This document shows positions 26,919-35,535 of a stretch of DNA of 64,000 nt, piece by piece (the first letter of the stretch is position 1; each line of letters opens with the position of its first letter). The stretch is from Filimonas effusa. GTDB taxonomy: Bacteria; Bacteroidota; Bacteroidia; Chitinophagales; Chitinophagaceae. The notes below the pieces were generated by a model that worked only from the letters and a program-made list of their open reading frames with translations, was not told where the DNA came from and did not search any database. Location: the NCBI RefSeq assembly GCF_004118675.1, contig NZ_SDHZ01000004.1, positions 186,001 through 250,000 of the forward strand, written 5' to 3'. A program made the position numbers and the translations under genes.

Positions 26919-27782
26919 ATGAAAAAGTCATATCTGTCATTACACATAGCTGTTTTGCTTGCCGGACTTACCGGTGTTTTTGGTAAACTGATTACACTTA
27001 ACGAAGGCCTGCTGGTCTGGTACCGCGTCTTGTTTTCATTTCTTTTTTTACTCTGCATCCTGAAATTGTTCGGTATATCTGCCAATATCCCGGCAAGAAA
27101 AAAATGGGACATCGGGAAAGTAGGCATGCTGTTAACCATCCATTGGGTGCTCTTTTATGCAAGCATTAAATATTCCAATATCTCGATAGGTGTTGTCTGC
27201 TTTTGCCTTACCAGCTTCTTTACTTCTGTTTTTGAACCCCTCATCAATAAACGGAAGCATGCGCTGTCTGAGTTGCTGTTAAGTATGCTTACCCTGCTCG
27301 GCATTGCCCTTATCTTCCACTTCGATTCTTCTTACCAGGTTGGTATAACGCTTGGTGTGGTCTCTTCAGTATTTTCGGCTCTTTATACTATTTATAATGA
27401 AAGGCTGGTGAAGCTGTACGATACCAGATTGATCAATTATTACCAGATGCTCGGCGGAACGATAGGGCTGGGCATCTTCATCCCGGTCTATCTTCATTTC
27501 TTCCCGGTTGATAGCCTCATCCCCGGCTGGAAAAACACGCTGTACCTGCTGGCCCTGGCTTTGTTCTGCACTGTAGGACTCTATATCCTTTTTGCGGAAG
27601 CTTTGAAAAAGATCCCGGCATTTACAGTAAACCTGAGTTTTAATCTGGAACCCGTTTACTCCATTATCCTTGCTTTTCTTTTTTTTAACGAAGGAAAAGA
27701 AGTCAACTTCTCATTTTATATAGGGCTGTTCCTGGTAATGACTTCAGTGGTTTTGCAAACACGCTTTTCTATGAAAAAGTAG
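26919..27782 (+). CDS. EamA-family (DMT) transporter
   Basis: 287 residues, ten hydrophobic segments. The first half opens with LHIAVLLAGLTGVFGKLITLNEGLLVWYRV; the second with VGITLGVVSSVFSALYTIYNERLV, giving the usual two-repeat EamA fold. It differs enough from the EamA protein at 25425 not to be a recent duplicate. The nearest intact downstream gene, at 28420, is unrelated and separated by a pseudogene. Substrate unknown. Confidence 0.87.
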   Translation: MKKSYLSLHIAVLLAGLTGVFGKLITLNEGLLVWYRVLFSFLFLLCILKLFGISANIPARKKWDIGKVGMLLTIHWVLFYASIKYSNISIGVVCFCLTSFFTSVFEPLINKRKHALSELLLSMLTLLGIALIFHFDSSYQVGITLGVVSSVFSALYTIYNERLVKLYDTRLINYYQMLGGTIGLGIFIPVYLHFFPVDSLIPGWKNTLYLLALALFCTVGLYILFAEALKKIPAFTVNLSFNLEPVYSIILAFLFFNEGKEVNFSFYIGLFLVMTSVVLQTRFSMKK

Positions 27783-27832
27783 CAGCGATAGGTGGGGCCC
27801 GTTTGGCAAAGTATTTGTAAAACCTCCCACCT

Positions 27833-28345
27833 ATGCCACAATTACCATGGTTCGCCTATGTTATGTTAGGAATAATGCTTGTCTCTTTCCTGCTGGTAAA
27901 AGTATTGCCGGGTAGTAGAAAGTGAAACATGCATTTAGTAAAGGCTATAAAAAGAATCCTGATGCCAATCTCACTGACGAACAACAGGTCAACATTAATG
28001 CCGGCGCTGTAAACGGAGAATAAACCGGCTCTTATATCAATAGTCTTACTGCCGGGCAGCATAAAGACGATATGAAGTCCAGCCTTGCCCAATGGTGGGG
28101 CATTTCCGACAACGCATCCGCTATGGAAACCATCAGCTGGCGCTCAATGAAGGGCACAGGGCCTATTACGATAGGCTACGTCCTATTATGAAAGATGTCC
28201 CTGCCGTTCAAAAAGCACAGAGAAAAGCCATGATTGCGCAGTTGTTCGAAGACACGGAAAAAGCCACTGAATATCTCAATAACCTCGAAGACACCAAAGA
28301 GGAATTAAAAGAAGATGGGTTCGTTCACTATCATACGCGCCATCC
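27833..28345 (+). pseudogene. DUF1266-like protein, decayed
   Basis: The reading moves through three frames. From ATG 27833 a short hydrophobic start (FAYVMLGIMLVSFLLVKVLPG) stops at TGA 27923. In the next frame from about 27927 it continues (AFSKGYKKNPDANLTDEQQ), meets TAA at 28021, and goes on to LAQWWGISDNASAMETI near 28120. Then a shift leads to LNEGHRAYYDRLRPIMKD and beyond. The segments WWGI...AMETI...LNEGHRAYYD fit the DUF1266 domain. Two nonsense or frame changes and a lost C-terminus mark it as a pseudogene. It ends where the promoter of the 28420 gene begins. Confidence 0.6.
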
Positions 28346-28395
28346 CCCACATAAAAAAAACTGCTGTCTGCCATCCTCCATCCGGCATCCATTCC

Positions 28396-28403
28396 TATAT
28401 TTG
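28396..28403 (+). promoter_or_regulatory. Promoter -7 box of the metal-receptor operon
   Basis: TATATTTG, exact TAnnTTTG, 16 bp before the ATG at 28420. It would transcribe the small His-rich protein, the TonB receptor and the lipoprotein as one unit. Confidence 0.5.
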
Positions 28404-28419
28404 CAACTTCGTTACATTA

Positions 28420-28749
28420 ATGCATCGTCGCCGGTTCATACGATCCCTTGGGCTAGTGCTGTTACTACTGAGTTTTGCCTTTGGCACCACTCCCAAATTG
28501 ATTTGGCATGAACTCATCGCCGATCATACCTACGCTTCTCATGAGCGCTCAGGCGACCACGATGCCCAGGTGAATCTCGACTGTCATGCCGATCATCTCG
28601 TAGTACAATCGTCCTTTATCAGCGAATTACCTGTATTCCATTACGCAATAAGACAGTTCTTTGCTATCCTCCCCGCCGGGGCAGCTGAAGCGTCACCACT
28701 CGTATATCTCATCTTTAACTCCCTGAGAGGCCCGCCGGCTATGGCCTAA
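28420..28749 (+). CDS. Small His-rich exported protein
   Basis: 109 residues from the ATG at 28420. A signal-like segment (SLGLVLLLLSFAFG) is followed by a His/Asp-rich stretch of about 40 residues with HELIADHTYASHERSGDHD and LDCHADHL, including one Cys. Clusters of His, Asp and Cys on a small exported protein ahead of a TonB receptor suggest metal handling (inference). The remaining C-terminus is hydrophobic. It is 77 bp upstream of the TonB receptor and probably in the same operon. Similar small proteins sit before receptors in other Bacteroidota, but I cannot name a family. Confidence 0.65.
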   Translation: MHRRRFIRSLGLVLLLLSFAFGTTPKLIWHELIADHTYASHERSGDHDAQVNLDCHADHLVVQSSFISELPVFHYAIRQFFAILPAGAAEASPLVYLIFNSLRGPPAMA

Positions 28750-28826
28750 ACCTTTTTTGCCTGCCATATTATTTCTCCTGGTTCCCTTTTTAAGGCGGCC
28801 TATTTATTAATTTTTATTTCGTCGTA

Positions 28827-31151
28827 GTGAACAAGCTTTTATTAGCTGTTATACTGGCATTACTGTCGGTAGCAGCTGGCGCGCAGCCTTGTAGCCTTGT
28901 GCTTACAGGTCATGTAATTGACAGTGATAGTAAGGAAAAGTTGACGGCAGCAACCGTTGTCATCAGGGAAACGGGGCAGCAGGCATTTACCGATGACAAT
29001 GGCGATTTCGTTTTTACACGGCTTTGCGCCGGTAACTATATGATCGAAGTAAGGCATGTCGGTTGCGATACGCTTCATCAGCCTGTAAGGCTCACCGCCA
29101 ACGCACATATCGACCTTGCGCTGCCTCATATGCGACATAACCTGGCAGGCGTAGTAGTAGCCGCCCAAACAACGCCAGCCATTGCAGGATTCAGTCAGCA
29201 GCTGGCAGGGCGAAGCCTCGAAGAAACACGTGGCCTCTCTCTTGCACAGGCATTGAGCAGGATCAATGGCGTTAGCATGTTCAGTACCGGTTCAACCATC
29301 GCCAAACCCGTTATTCATGGCCTGCATAGTAACCGTATCCTCACCATCAACAACGGCGTCAGGCAGGAAGGACAGCAATGGGGAAATGAACATGCCCCGG
29401 AAATAGACACCTACCTGGCCGATAAACTGACCGTGATCAAAGGTGTCGATGAATTGAAATACGGCTCCGACGCCATCGGTGGAGTGATCCTGGTTGACCC
29501 CAGGCCATTACGCCGCCTCCCGGGATGGGCCGGAGAATGGAATACAGGCTACTTTTCCAACTATAGAGGATATGTTGTTTCAGGTATCATCGAACAACAG
29601 CTCGAAAATAACCCCGCACTTGCATGGCGTATACAGGGCACATTTAAACAGAATGGTAACGTGGCAACTCCGGGTTATCGCCTGAATAACACAGCACTGA
29701 AAGAACTGAACTTCTCAGCTACCGCCGAATGGAGAAAAGAACACTACCACATACAAGCCTACTTCAGTCAGTTCTCTACAGATCTTGGTTTGTTCACCGG
29801 CTCTCATACCACCTCCGTTACCGACCTTAAAACAGCTATCGCACAAAGCAAACCCAACGACGTCTTCCTGGGTGAGCAAACATATGCGATTCAAAGACCC
29901 AGGCAGGAAGTGCTCCACCGCCTGTTCAAATTATCGGGAGCGTTTACCAGGAACAGGCACCAGTTTAAAGCTACACTGGCCGCTCAGTATAATAACAGGA
30001 AAGAATACGATATCGTACGCGACAGGCAGAAAACGACACCCGAAGTCAACCTCCGCATTCTCACATTGTCCGAAGAGTTGGCATGGGAGCATCCCCAAAC
30101 AGGTAACTTCAAAGGAACCGCTGGCCTCTCTTTCATGCAGCAAAAGAACGCATACTCAGGACGCTACCTGATACCAAACTATTTCTCGTATACCACAGGC
30201 GCCTACTGGATCGAAAAATGGAGCCGTAAAAAACTGGGCATAGAAGCAGGCGCGCGATTCGATTATAAGAATATCGATACAAAACGCATCCAGTACAACC
30301 AGTCCGAGATCAACCATAACTTCTCCTTTTCTACCCTGGCGGGCTCATTGAATACGCATTATGCATTTACAGACAATTTCAAAACAAATCTCAATGTTTC
30401 CCTGTCCTCCCGCGCACCTCATGTGAATGAACTGCTCGTTGCCGGCATACACGGCGGCGCAGGTATTTATGAAATAGGAGATATGAACCTGAAAACCGAG
30501 CAGTCCTTTAATACCAGCCTGGGCCTGTCTTACACTACTCCCGGTAAAAAATTCTCTACGGAGGTGAATATCTATTATAACCACATCAACAACTTTATCT
30601 ACACCCAGCCAATGGCCAACGACTCTATGGTAACCATCACAGGCACATTCCCGTTATTTAGATACAGGCAAACAAACGCCATCTTAAAAGGACTCGATGC
30701 CTCGGTTATATGGAAACTAACAAAAGGCTTCGAATGGAATTCCAGACTCGCACTGCTGAGAGCACGTAACACGCAGATCAGCGATTGGCTGATCCTGATG
30801 CCTTCCGATAGATGGAGTAATAAACTTACATACGACTTTAACAATAAAGGTTGGTCCAGCAACAGTTATATCGCCGCCGAATGGGCAACAGTGTACAAAC
30901 CAAGAGTACCCGGACCGGAAAGCGGTATGCAGGATTATAAGGCGCCGCCCGATGCCTACTCCCTGATGAACATCTGGGTGGGAACCACAATACAGGCAAA
31001 ACACTGGCCCTTAACAATAATGGTAGGCGTACAAAATCTCTTTAATAAAGCCTACCGCGAGTACATGAACAGCTTCCGCTACTATGCCAACGATATGGGA
31101 AGGAATATTAGTATTCACCTGAAAATACCTTTTCAGAATTTTTATAATTAA
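28827..31151 (+). CDS. TonB-dependent receptor, probable metal uptake
   Basis: 774 residues, using a GTG start that leads straight into a signal peptide (KLLLAVILALLSVAAGAQP). A small carboxypeptidase-regulatory-like domain (VIDSDSKEKLTAATVVI) is followed by the plug (ALSRINGVSMFSTGSTIAKP, VIHGLHSNRILTINNGV, GNEHAPEID) and the barrel. The plug wording IHGLHSNRILTINNGVRQEGQQWGNEHAPEID resembles zinc- and copper-type receptors such as ZnuD. No STN domain, so it is not under a FecR system. His-rich neighbours on both sides support metal transport (inference). Confidence 0.9.
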   Translation: MNKLLLAVILALLSVAAGAQPCSLVLTGHVIDSDSKEKLTAATVVIRETGQQAFTDDNGDFVFTRLCAGNYMIEVRHVGCDTLHQPVRLTANAHIDLALPHMRHNLAGVVVAAQTTPAIAGFSQQLAGRSLEETRGLSLAQALSRINGVSMFSTGSTIAKPVIHGLHSNRILTINNGVRQEGQQWGNEHAPEIDTYLADKLTVIKGVDELKYGSDAIGGVILVDPRPLRRLPGWAGEWNTGYFSNYRGYVVSGIIEQQLENNPALAWRIQGTFKQNGNVATPGYRLNNTALKELNFSATAEWRKEHYHIQAYFSQFSTDLGLFTGSHTTSVTDLKTAIAQSKPNDVFLGEQTYAIQRPRQEVLHRLFKLSGAFTRNRHQFKATLAAQYNNRKEYDIVRDRQKTTPEVNLRILTLSEELAWEHPQTGNFKGTAGLSFMQQKNAYSGRYLIPNYFSYTTGAYWIEKWSRKKLGIEAGARFDYKNIDTKRIQYNQSEINHNFSFSTLAGSLNTHYAFTDNFKTNLNVSLSSRAPHVNELLVAGIHGGAGIYEIGDMNLKTEQSFNTSLGLSYTTPGKKFSTEVNIYYNHINNFIYTQPMANDSMVTITGTFPLFRYRQTNAILKGLDASVIWKLTKGFEWNSRLALLRARNTQISDWLILMPSDRWSNKLTYDFNNKGWSSNSYIAAEWATVYKPRVPGPESGMQDYKAPPDAYSLMNIWVGTTIQAKHWPLTIMVGVQNLFNKAYREYMNSFRYYANDMGRNISIHLKIPFQNFYN

Positions 31152-31172
31152 ACATCATCTAAAACAAAAACA

Positions 31173-31739
31173 ATGAAGAAGACAATCAAAATGCTCCTGG
31201 CAGCAGGACTTATCTCTGCAGCGGTCACCTCTTGCTCCAAAGACGACGAGGCGCCGGAAGTAAACGACAACGAAGTAATAACCACCGTAAGAGTAAAAGC
31301 GGTAGCCACCGACAACACAAAAGACACTCTGACGTTTAACTGGAAAGACGCTGATGGCGACGGACCTGGACTGCCCGTTATAGATCCCATAAACCTTAAA
31401 GCAGGAAAAGTGTATAACGTGCATATATTATTGCTCGATGAAACAAAAACTCCGGTAGATAACGTAACAGAAGAGGTGGAGTCGGAAGGCCACGACCACC
31501 GCTTTTACTTCGACCCCTCAGGCGCAAACATCACCGTTTCCGATCTCGACAAAGACAAAAACAATGTATCCCTTGGCCTGCAAAGTAAATGGACTACAAT
31601 CGCAACTGCAGCCTCCGGTACTATCAAAATCACCCTGCGGCACTACCCCAACGGTGGCAAATCGGAAACGGACCTGGTAAACAGCACAAAATCATCCACC
31701 GATGCCGAAGCGGTGTTCCCGCTGAACATTACCTTATAA
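31173..31739 (+). CDS. Lipoprotein of the metal-receptor operon
   Basis: 188 residues, 21 bp after the receptor. The lipobox is VTSC followed by SKDDEAPE, the acidic pattern of surface-exposed lipoproteins. The mature part is one beta-rich domain with a HDHRFY segment (near residue 110) that could hold a metal (inference) and a LRHYPNGGKSETD segment near the end. It is followed by a stem-loop at 31769-31796. It may pass metal to the receptor. Confidence 0.82.
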   Translation: MKKTIKMLLAAGLISAAVTSCSKDDEAPEVNDNEVITTVRVKAVATDNTKDTLTFNWKDADGDGPGLPVIDPINLKAGKVYNVHILLLDETKTPVDNVTEEVESEGHDHRFYFDPSGANITVSDLDKDKNNVSLGLQSKWTTIATAASGTIKITLRHYPNGGKSETDLVNSTKSSTDAEAVFPLNITL

Positions 31740-31768
31740 TTCCCCGTTGATAAAGCCCTCGAACAACA

Positions 31769-31796
31769 AAGCCGCACCTCCCAATGGGTGCGGCTT
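31769..31796 (+). terminator. Stem-loop after the metal-receptor operon
   Basis: AAGCCGCACC (31769-31778) and GGTGCGGCTT (31787-31796) form a perfect 10-bp stem with an 8-nt loop. There is no long T-run after it, so it may be an RNA-stability element as much as a terminator. Confidence 0.6.
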
Positions 31797-31849
31797 CACT
31801 ATATGATCACGCCTCAAAAAATCTACCATCTATTCCTTAAATTTACCCT

Positions 31850-32746
31850 ATGTCCAACATCAATCTCATCATCGAAGAACGTCCCACAAATCTGGGGAAT
31901 TTTATGGTAGGCCGCTTGCTGCCTTTCCGTGATAAAAGAATGGTAGGCCCTTTTGTATTTATAGATCATATGGGACCCGTGCGTATGAACGAAAGAGAAA
32001 ATTTTGACGTTGGCCCGCATCCGCATATTGGCCTTTCTACACTCACTTATCTCTTCGAAGGCAATATTATGCACCGCGATACGCTTGGCTCAGAGATCGA
32101 AATTGTACCAGGACAGGTTAACTGGATGACAGCCGGAAAAGGTATTGTTCATTCCGAAAGAACGCCCGGATACCTCAGACATTCCGATAAGTTTTTACAT
32201 GGACTCCAGATCTGGGTGGCCTTGCCAAAAGAACTGGAACAAATGGAACCGGCTTTCTTTCACGTAGAAGGCGATGCTATCCCCCATTGGGAGCAGGATG
32301 GTGTTTCATATAAGCTGATCGCAGGTGAAGTCATGGGCCATCGTTCTCCAATCCCCGTTTATAGTCCCTTATACCTCCTCGAACTGAAAACAAAAGAACG
32401 TAAGACCATCAACATAGGTAGCTCGTTGTTTGGCGAAGTGGGTATGTATATCCTCGAAGGCAGCATAGAAAACGATGGTAATAAATATGAACCAAAGCGT
32501 ATTCTCGTAGCAAAAGAAACAGCGCTGTGCTCCTTCGTTATGGAAGCAGGTACAACAGTTTACCTCTTCGGTGGCACTCCCTTTCCGGAAGAAAGGCATA
32601 TCTACTGGAACTTTGTTGCTTCCGATATTGCATTGATAAAAAAGGCAAAAGAGGATTGGGCCGCCCATCGCTTCCCGCTGATAAATGGCGATAACGACTA
32701 TATTCCCTTGCCGGAACAATCGCCCTCGGTCCATCTGAAAAAGTAA
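31850..32746 (+). CDS. Pirin family protein
   Basis: 298 residues, the usual pirin length. Two cupin domains. The N-terminal metal site is visible in HPHIGLSTLTYLFEG, HRDTLG and MTAGKGIVHSER. Bacterial pirins are iron-containing proteins; some have quercetinase activity and others regulate metabolism. It has 110 bp of upstream sequence after the receptor operon's stem-loop and precedes the AraC gene. No operator of the type found at 32815 lies before it, so it is not evidently part of that regulon. Confidence 0.92.
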   Translation: MSNINLIIEERPTNLGNFMVGRLLPFRDKRMVGPFVFIDHMGPVRMNERENFDVGPHPHIGLSTLTYLFEGNIMHRDTLGSEIEIVPGQVNWMTAGKGIVHSERTPGYLRHSDKFLHGLQIWVALPKELEQMEPAFFHVEGDAIPHWEQDGVSYKLIAGEVMGHRSPIPVYSPLYLLELKTKERKTINIGSSLFGEVGMYILEGSIENDGNKYEPKRILVAKETALCSFVMEAGTTVYLFGGTPFPEERHIYWNFVASDIALIKKAKEDWAAHRFPLINGDNDYIPLPEQSPSVHLKK

Positions 32747-32814
32747 TTCCGGAATGCCTCACCCTGCCTCCGGGAAAATGGTGCCGCCCGCTACCCCTTG
32801 AAGAACTGATTTTG

Positions 32815-32878
32815 TTTGAATTTTGCAAGTATTCATTTGAAATACGCAATCTGGTCGGCAAACTGCCGCGTAATTTTG
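32815..32878 (+). promoter_or_regulatory. AraC operator with downstream promoter
   Basis: TTTGAATTTTGCAA at 32815-32828 and TTTGAAATACGCAA at 32836-32849 are direct repeats whose starts are exactly 21 bp apart, two turns of the helix. Then 21 bp follow and TAATTTTG (32871-32878), an exact -7 box. It lies ahead of the AraC gene. The same arrangement recurs at 33860-33924. Confidence 0.65.
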
Positions 32879-32944
32879 ATTGAAGCTGCTAAAATGGCGT
32901 ACAACGCATTGGAATGCCGTCGCTGCCGCTTAAAACAAAAGGCT

Positions 32945-33844
32945 ATGGTAACCGAATCTCTCGAAGAGTTTTATAAGAAAAAAATGAACTGGCTGCCCGA
33001 TAACCTCAAACAGGATATCGGACACTTCAACGTGTTCCGGCTCGAAGACTGTATAGGCGCACACGGAACGCCCGTTGTATATAGCCGCAGGGATTTCTAT
33101 AAGATCAGCCTTATGAGAGGAAAAAACCTCTATCATTACGCCAATAAAAGCATAGAGATCGACGGACCTACACTCATTTTCTTCAATCACCATATCCCCT
33201 ACAACTGGGAACCCCTGAGCGACGAACAAACGGGTTATTTCTGCATCTTTAAAGAAGCTTTCTTCTCCGAAAAACTCCGTGGCAACATGAACGATTTACC
33301 TATGTTCGCCCCCGGAGGCAAACCGGCATATCCGCTGAACCAAACTCAGGAAGCATACGTGGTCGCTGTCTTTCATAAAATGAAAGAAGAAATAGGTTCC
33401 GACTATAAATACAAATACGATCTTATCAGGAACTACGTAACAGAGCTAATGCACTATGCTTTAAAGATCCAACCCTCCGAAACGCTTTACCATCATGCCG
33501 ATGCAAATGCCCGCATCACAGCTATCTTTACCGAGCTGCTCGAACGCCAGTTCCCTATAGAATCTCCTGCGCAGCGCTTTACGCTTCGCTCTGCAAAAGA
33601 CTTTGCCGACCAGCTGGCAGTACACGTTAACCACCTTAACCGCGCCATCAAAGTCACTACAGGTAAAACAACAACGCATCACATCTCCGAACGTGTTGCC
33701 TCCGAAGCCAAAATGCTCCTGCGCCACACCAACTGGAATATCTCCGAAATAAGCTACACGCTTGGTTTCGAAGAACCTGCACACTTTAATAATTTCTTTA
33801 AGAAACACACCACGTTAACGCCCTCCGCATTCCGTATCGCCTGA
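32945..33844 (+). CDS. AraC-family transcriptional regulator
   Basis: 299 residues from the ATG at 32945, which begins VTESLEEFYKKKMNWLPDNL, the usual start for this type; an ATG at 32894 adds 17 residues including CRRC and is also downstream of the promoter box. The N-terminal half is a cupin-like sensor (GKNLYHYANKSIEIDGPTLIFF, HIPYNWEP); the C-terminal half has the two AraC helix-turn-helix units (DQLAVHVNHLNRAIKVTTGK; NISEISYTLGFEEPAHFNNFFK). A direct-repeat operator precedes it and a near-identical one precedes the next gene, an SDR, so it probably controls both. In related systems this regulator governs an oxidoreductase beside it. Confidence 0.92.
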   Translation: MVTESLEEFYKKKMNWLPDNLKQDIGHFNVFRLEDCIGAHGTPVVYSRRDFYKISLMRGKNLYHYANKSIEIDGPTLIFFNHHIPYNWEPLSDEQTGYFCIFKEAFFSEKLRGNMNDLPMFAPGGKPAYPLNQTQEAYVVAVFHKMKEEIGSDYKYKYDLIRNYVTELMHYALKIQPSETLYHHADANARITAIFTELLERQFPIESPAQRFTLRSAKDFADQLAVHVNHLNRAIKVTTGKTTTHHISERVASEAKMLLRHTNWNISEISYTLGFEEPAHFNNFFKKHTTLTPSAFRIA

Positions 33845-33859
33845 TCCGCGGCCCCCTTG

Positions 33860-33924
33860 TTTGAATTTCGCAATTATTCCTTTGAATAACGCAACAGCGC
33901 CAGCCCTTTCACATACTAGCTTTG
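33860..33924 (+). promoter_or_regulatory. AraC operator with downstream promoter, second copy
   Basis: TTTGAATTTCGCAA (33860-33873) and TTTGAATAACGCAA (33881-33894), again with starts 21 bp apart. After 22 bp comes TAGCTTTG (33917-33924), a -7 box, then the SDR ATG at 33946. The operator ends just above the -33 region, the position expected of an activator. Confidence 0.65.
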
Positions 33925-33945
33925 TTCTTGTAAAAAAACTAAAGT

Positions 33946-34785
33946 ATGAATAACAACAACGTATGGTTTGTAACAGGAGCTTCTAAAGGTTTAGGTCGCT
34001 CCCTTGTAAAACACCTGCTCGAACAGGGTTTTAAAGTGGCTGCCACCTCCCGCAGAAAAGAGGATCTCGAAGAGGCAATTGGTGGTCACGACAACTTCCT
34101 GCCGCTTAAAGTAGATCTTACAGCAGAAAGCGAAGTGCGCGACGCAATCGGTCAAACAATCGAAAAATTCGGAAGTGTCAGCATAGTGGTGAACAACGCA
34201 GGCTACGGCCAGCTCGGTAGCCTCGAAGAATTAACCGATGCCGAAGCACGTGAAAACTTCAACGTAAACGTGTTTGGAACACTGAATGTGATAAGGCAGG
34301 TAATGCCTTTCCTGAGAGAACAGGGTAGAGGACATATCTTCAATATTTCTTCTATCGGTGGTTTTTATGGCAATTTCCCCGGCTGGGGCATTTACTGCGC
34401 AACCAAATTTGCAGTGAATGGCTTAACCGAATCCCTCGCCGAAGAAATAAAAGCCTTCGGCATAAAAGCAACGGTAGTGGAACCAGGGTATTTCCGCACC
34501 AGCTTCCTCGCCTCCGGTTCTCTTGCTACACCTGCTAATGAAATAGATGCCTATAAGGCCGTAAGAGAAAGCCAGGATATGCACCGGAACTTAAATGGAA
34601 GCCAGGCAGGTGACCCCGATAAAGCAGCGCTCGCGCTTATCCGGGTGGCCGCACAGGAAGAAGCCCCCTTGCATCTCTTCCTCGGACAGGATGCCTACAA
34701 CATGGCCCAATTGAAAATCCAGACTTTACAGGAGAATATAGAGAAATGGAAAGCAGTAACAGTATCTACAGGATTTGAAAACTAG
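33946..34785 (+). CDS. Short-chain dehydrogenase/reductase
   Basis: 279 residues, classical SDR size. Cofactor motif VTGASKGLGRSLVK, NNAGYGQLGS, catalytic Ser in ISSIGGFYG and YCATKFAVNG (YxxxK). Cytoplasmic. Its promoter carries the same operator as the AraC gene at 32945, so it is the likely target. Substrate unknown; these SDRs with AraC regulators often act on carbonyl compounds. Confidence 0.92.
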   Translation: MNNNNVWFVTGASKGLGRSLVKHLLEQGFKVAATSRRKEDLEEAIGGHDNFLPLKVDLTAESEVRDAIGQTIEKFGSVSIVVNNAGYGQLGSLEELTDAEARENFNVNVFGTLNVIRQVMPFLREQGRGHIFNISSIGGFYGNFPGWGIYCATKFAVNGLTESLAEEIKAFGIKATVVEPGYFRTSFLASGSLATPANEIDAYKAVRESQDMHRNLNGSQAGDPDKAALALIRVAAQEEAPLHLFLGQDAYNMAQLKIQTLQENIEKWKAVTVSTGFEN

Positions 34786-34887
34786 CACAACCCTCTAAGG
34801 CAGTTATGGAGAGTGGCTCGTAAATAAAAATAGCCGCTGAGAATTGCTTAAACGGGAACCCTTCTCCATCAGTTACCCGAGAAAAAT

Positions 34888-34923
34888 GAGGCCGTATCGC
34901 GCTTATGATACGGCCTCTTTTTT
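34888..34923. terminator. Strong terminator overlapping PAP2 coding end
   Basis: GAGGCCGTATC (34888-34898) and GATACGGCCTC (34907-34917), perfect 11-bp stem with an 8-nt loop, then TTTTTT. The second arm lies inside the last codons of the minus-strand PAP2 gene, whose stop is at 34903-34905. It can end transcription on the plus strand. Confidence 0.8.
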
Positions 34924-35535
34924 AGCTTGTATCTTTTGTTGTATCAGTAAAGCGCCGCTTGCCGAAAGAAACGCAACGATCATACCCGCGCCAAGATCTA
35001 AAGGGAAATGCTGCGCCAGGTATACCCGTGAATAAGCCACAGCCAATGCATATAACAACCCAATGCCCACCCACGCCCTCTGCCTTATCAGCAGGCATAA
35101 CAACAGGTAAATAGTAAAAGCAGTGGCTGTATGACCCGATGGGAAACTGGATACGGTATGCAACTCAACACCCGGTACGGTATGTATAAGGGAAATATCG
35201 GCTATAGCCTTCGTAGGCCTCGCCTCATGCGGAACGATTATATACTTGCAAACCTGCGTCAACAACGTAGTAAGCGCAAAAGAACTGATAAGCAAAGGCA
35301 ATAACTCCTTTCTGCGTTTAACAAGCACCCATATCAGCAACGGCACCCATACGGCCCCGTCTCCCAGGTAAGTAGCGCCGGCAAAGAAATAATCCGCCAC
35401 ACGTCCCAGATCAGTATTCAGTAACAGGAAAAGCGCCTGCTTGCCAACCGCGAACGAACAGGCCAATACGCTGATGCCAAGCACCAGCGTAATTATCGCT
35501 CCCGTTTTAAATGAATTCGTATTTAAAACCCGCAT
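34903..35535 (-). CDS. PAP2-family phosphatase
   Basis: 210 residues with about six membrane segments. The three phosphatase motifs are present: K...RP in KYIIVPHEARP, PSGH in SFPSGHTATAF, and SR...H...D in AYSRVYLAQHFPLD. It removes phosphate from lipids such as phosphatidic acid or undecaprenyl pyrophosphate. Its ATG follows the FabI TAG with no gap (35536-35538 / 35533-35535), so the two are translationally linked. The last codons form one arm of a terminator. Confidence 0.9.
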   Translation of the reverse strand: MRVLNTNSFKTGAIITLVLGISVLACSFAVGKQALFLLLNTDLGRVADYFFAGATYLGDGAVWVPLLIWVLVKRRKELLPLLISSFALTTLLTQVCKYIIVPHEARPTKAIADISLIHTVPGVELHTVSSFPSGHTATAFTIYLLLCLLIRQRAWVGIGLLYALAVAYSRVYLAQHFPLDLGAGMIVAFLSASGALLIQQKIQAKKEAVS

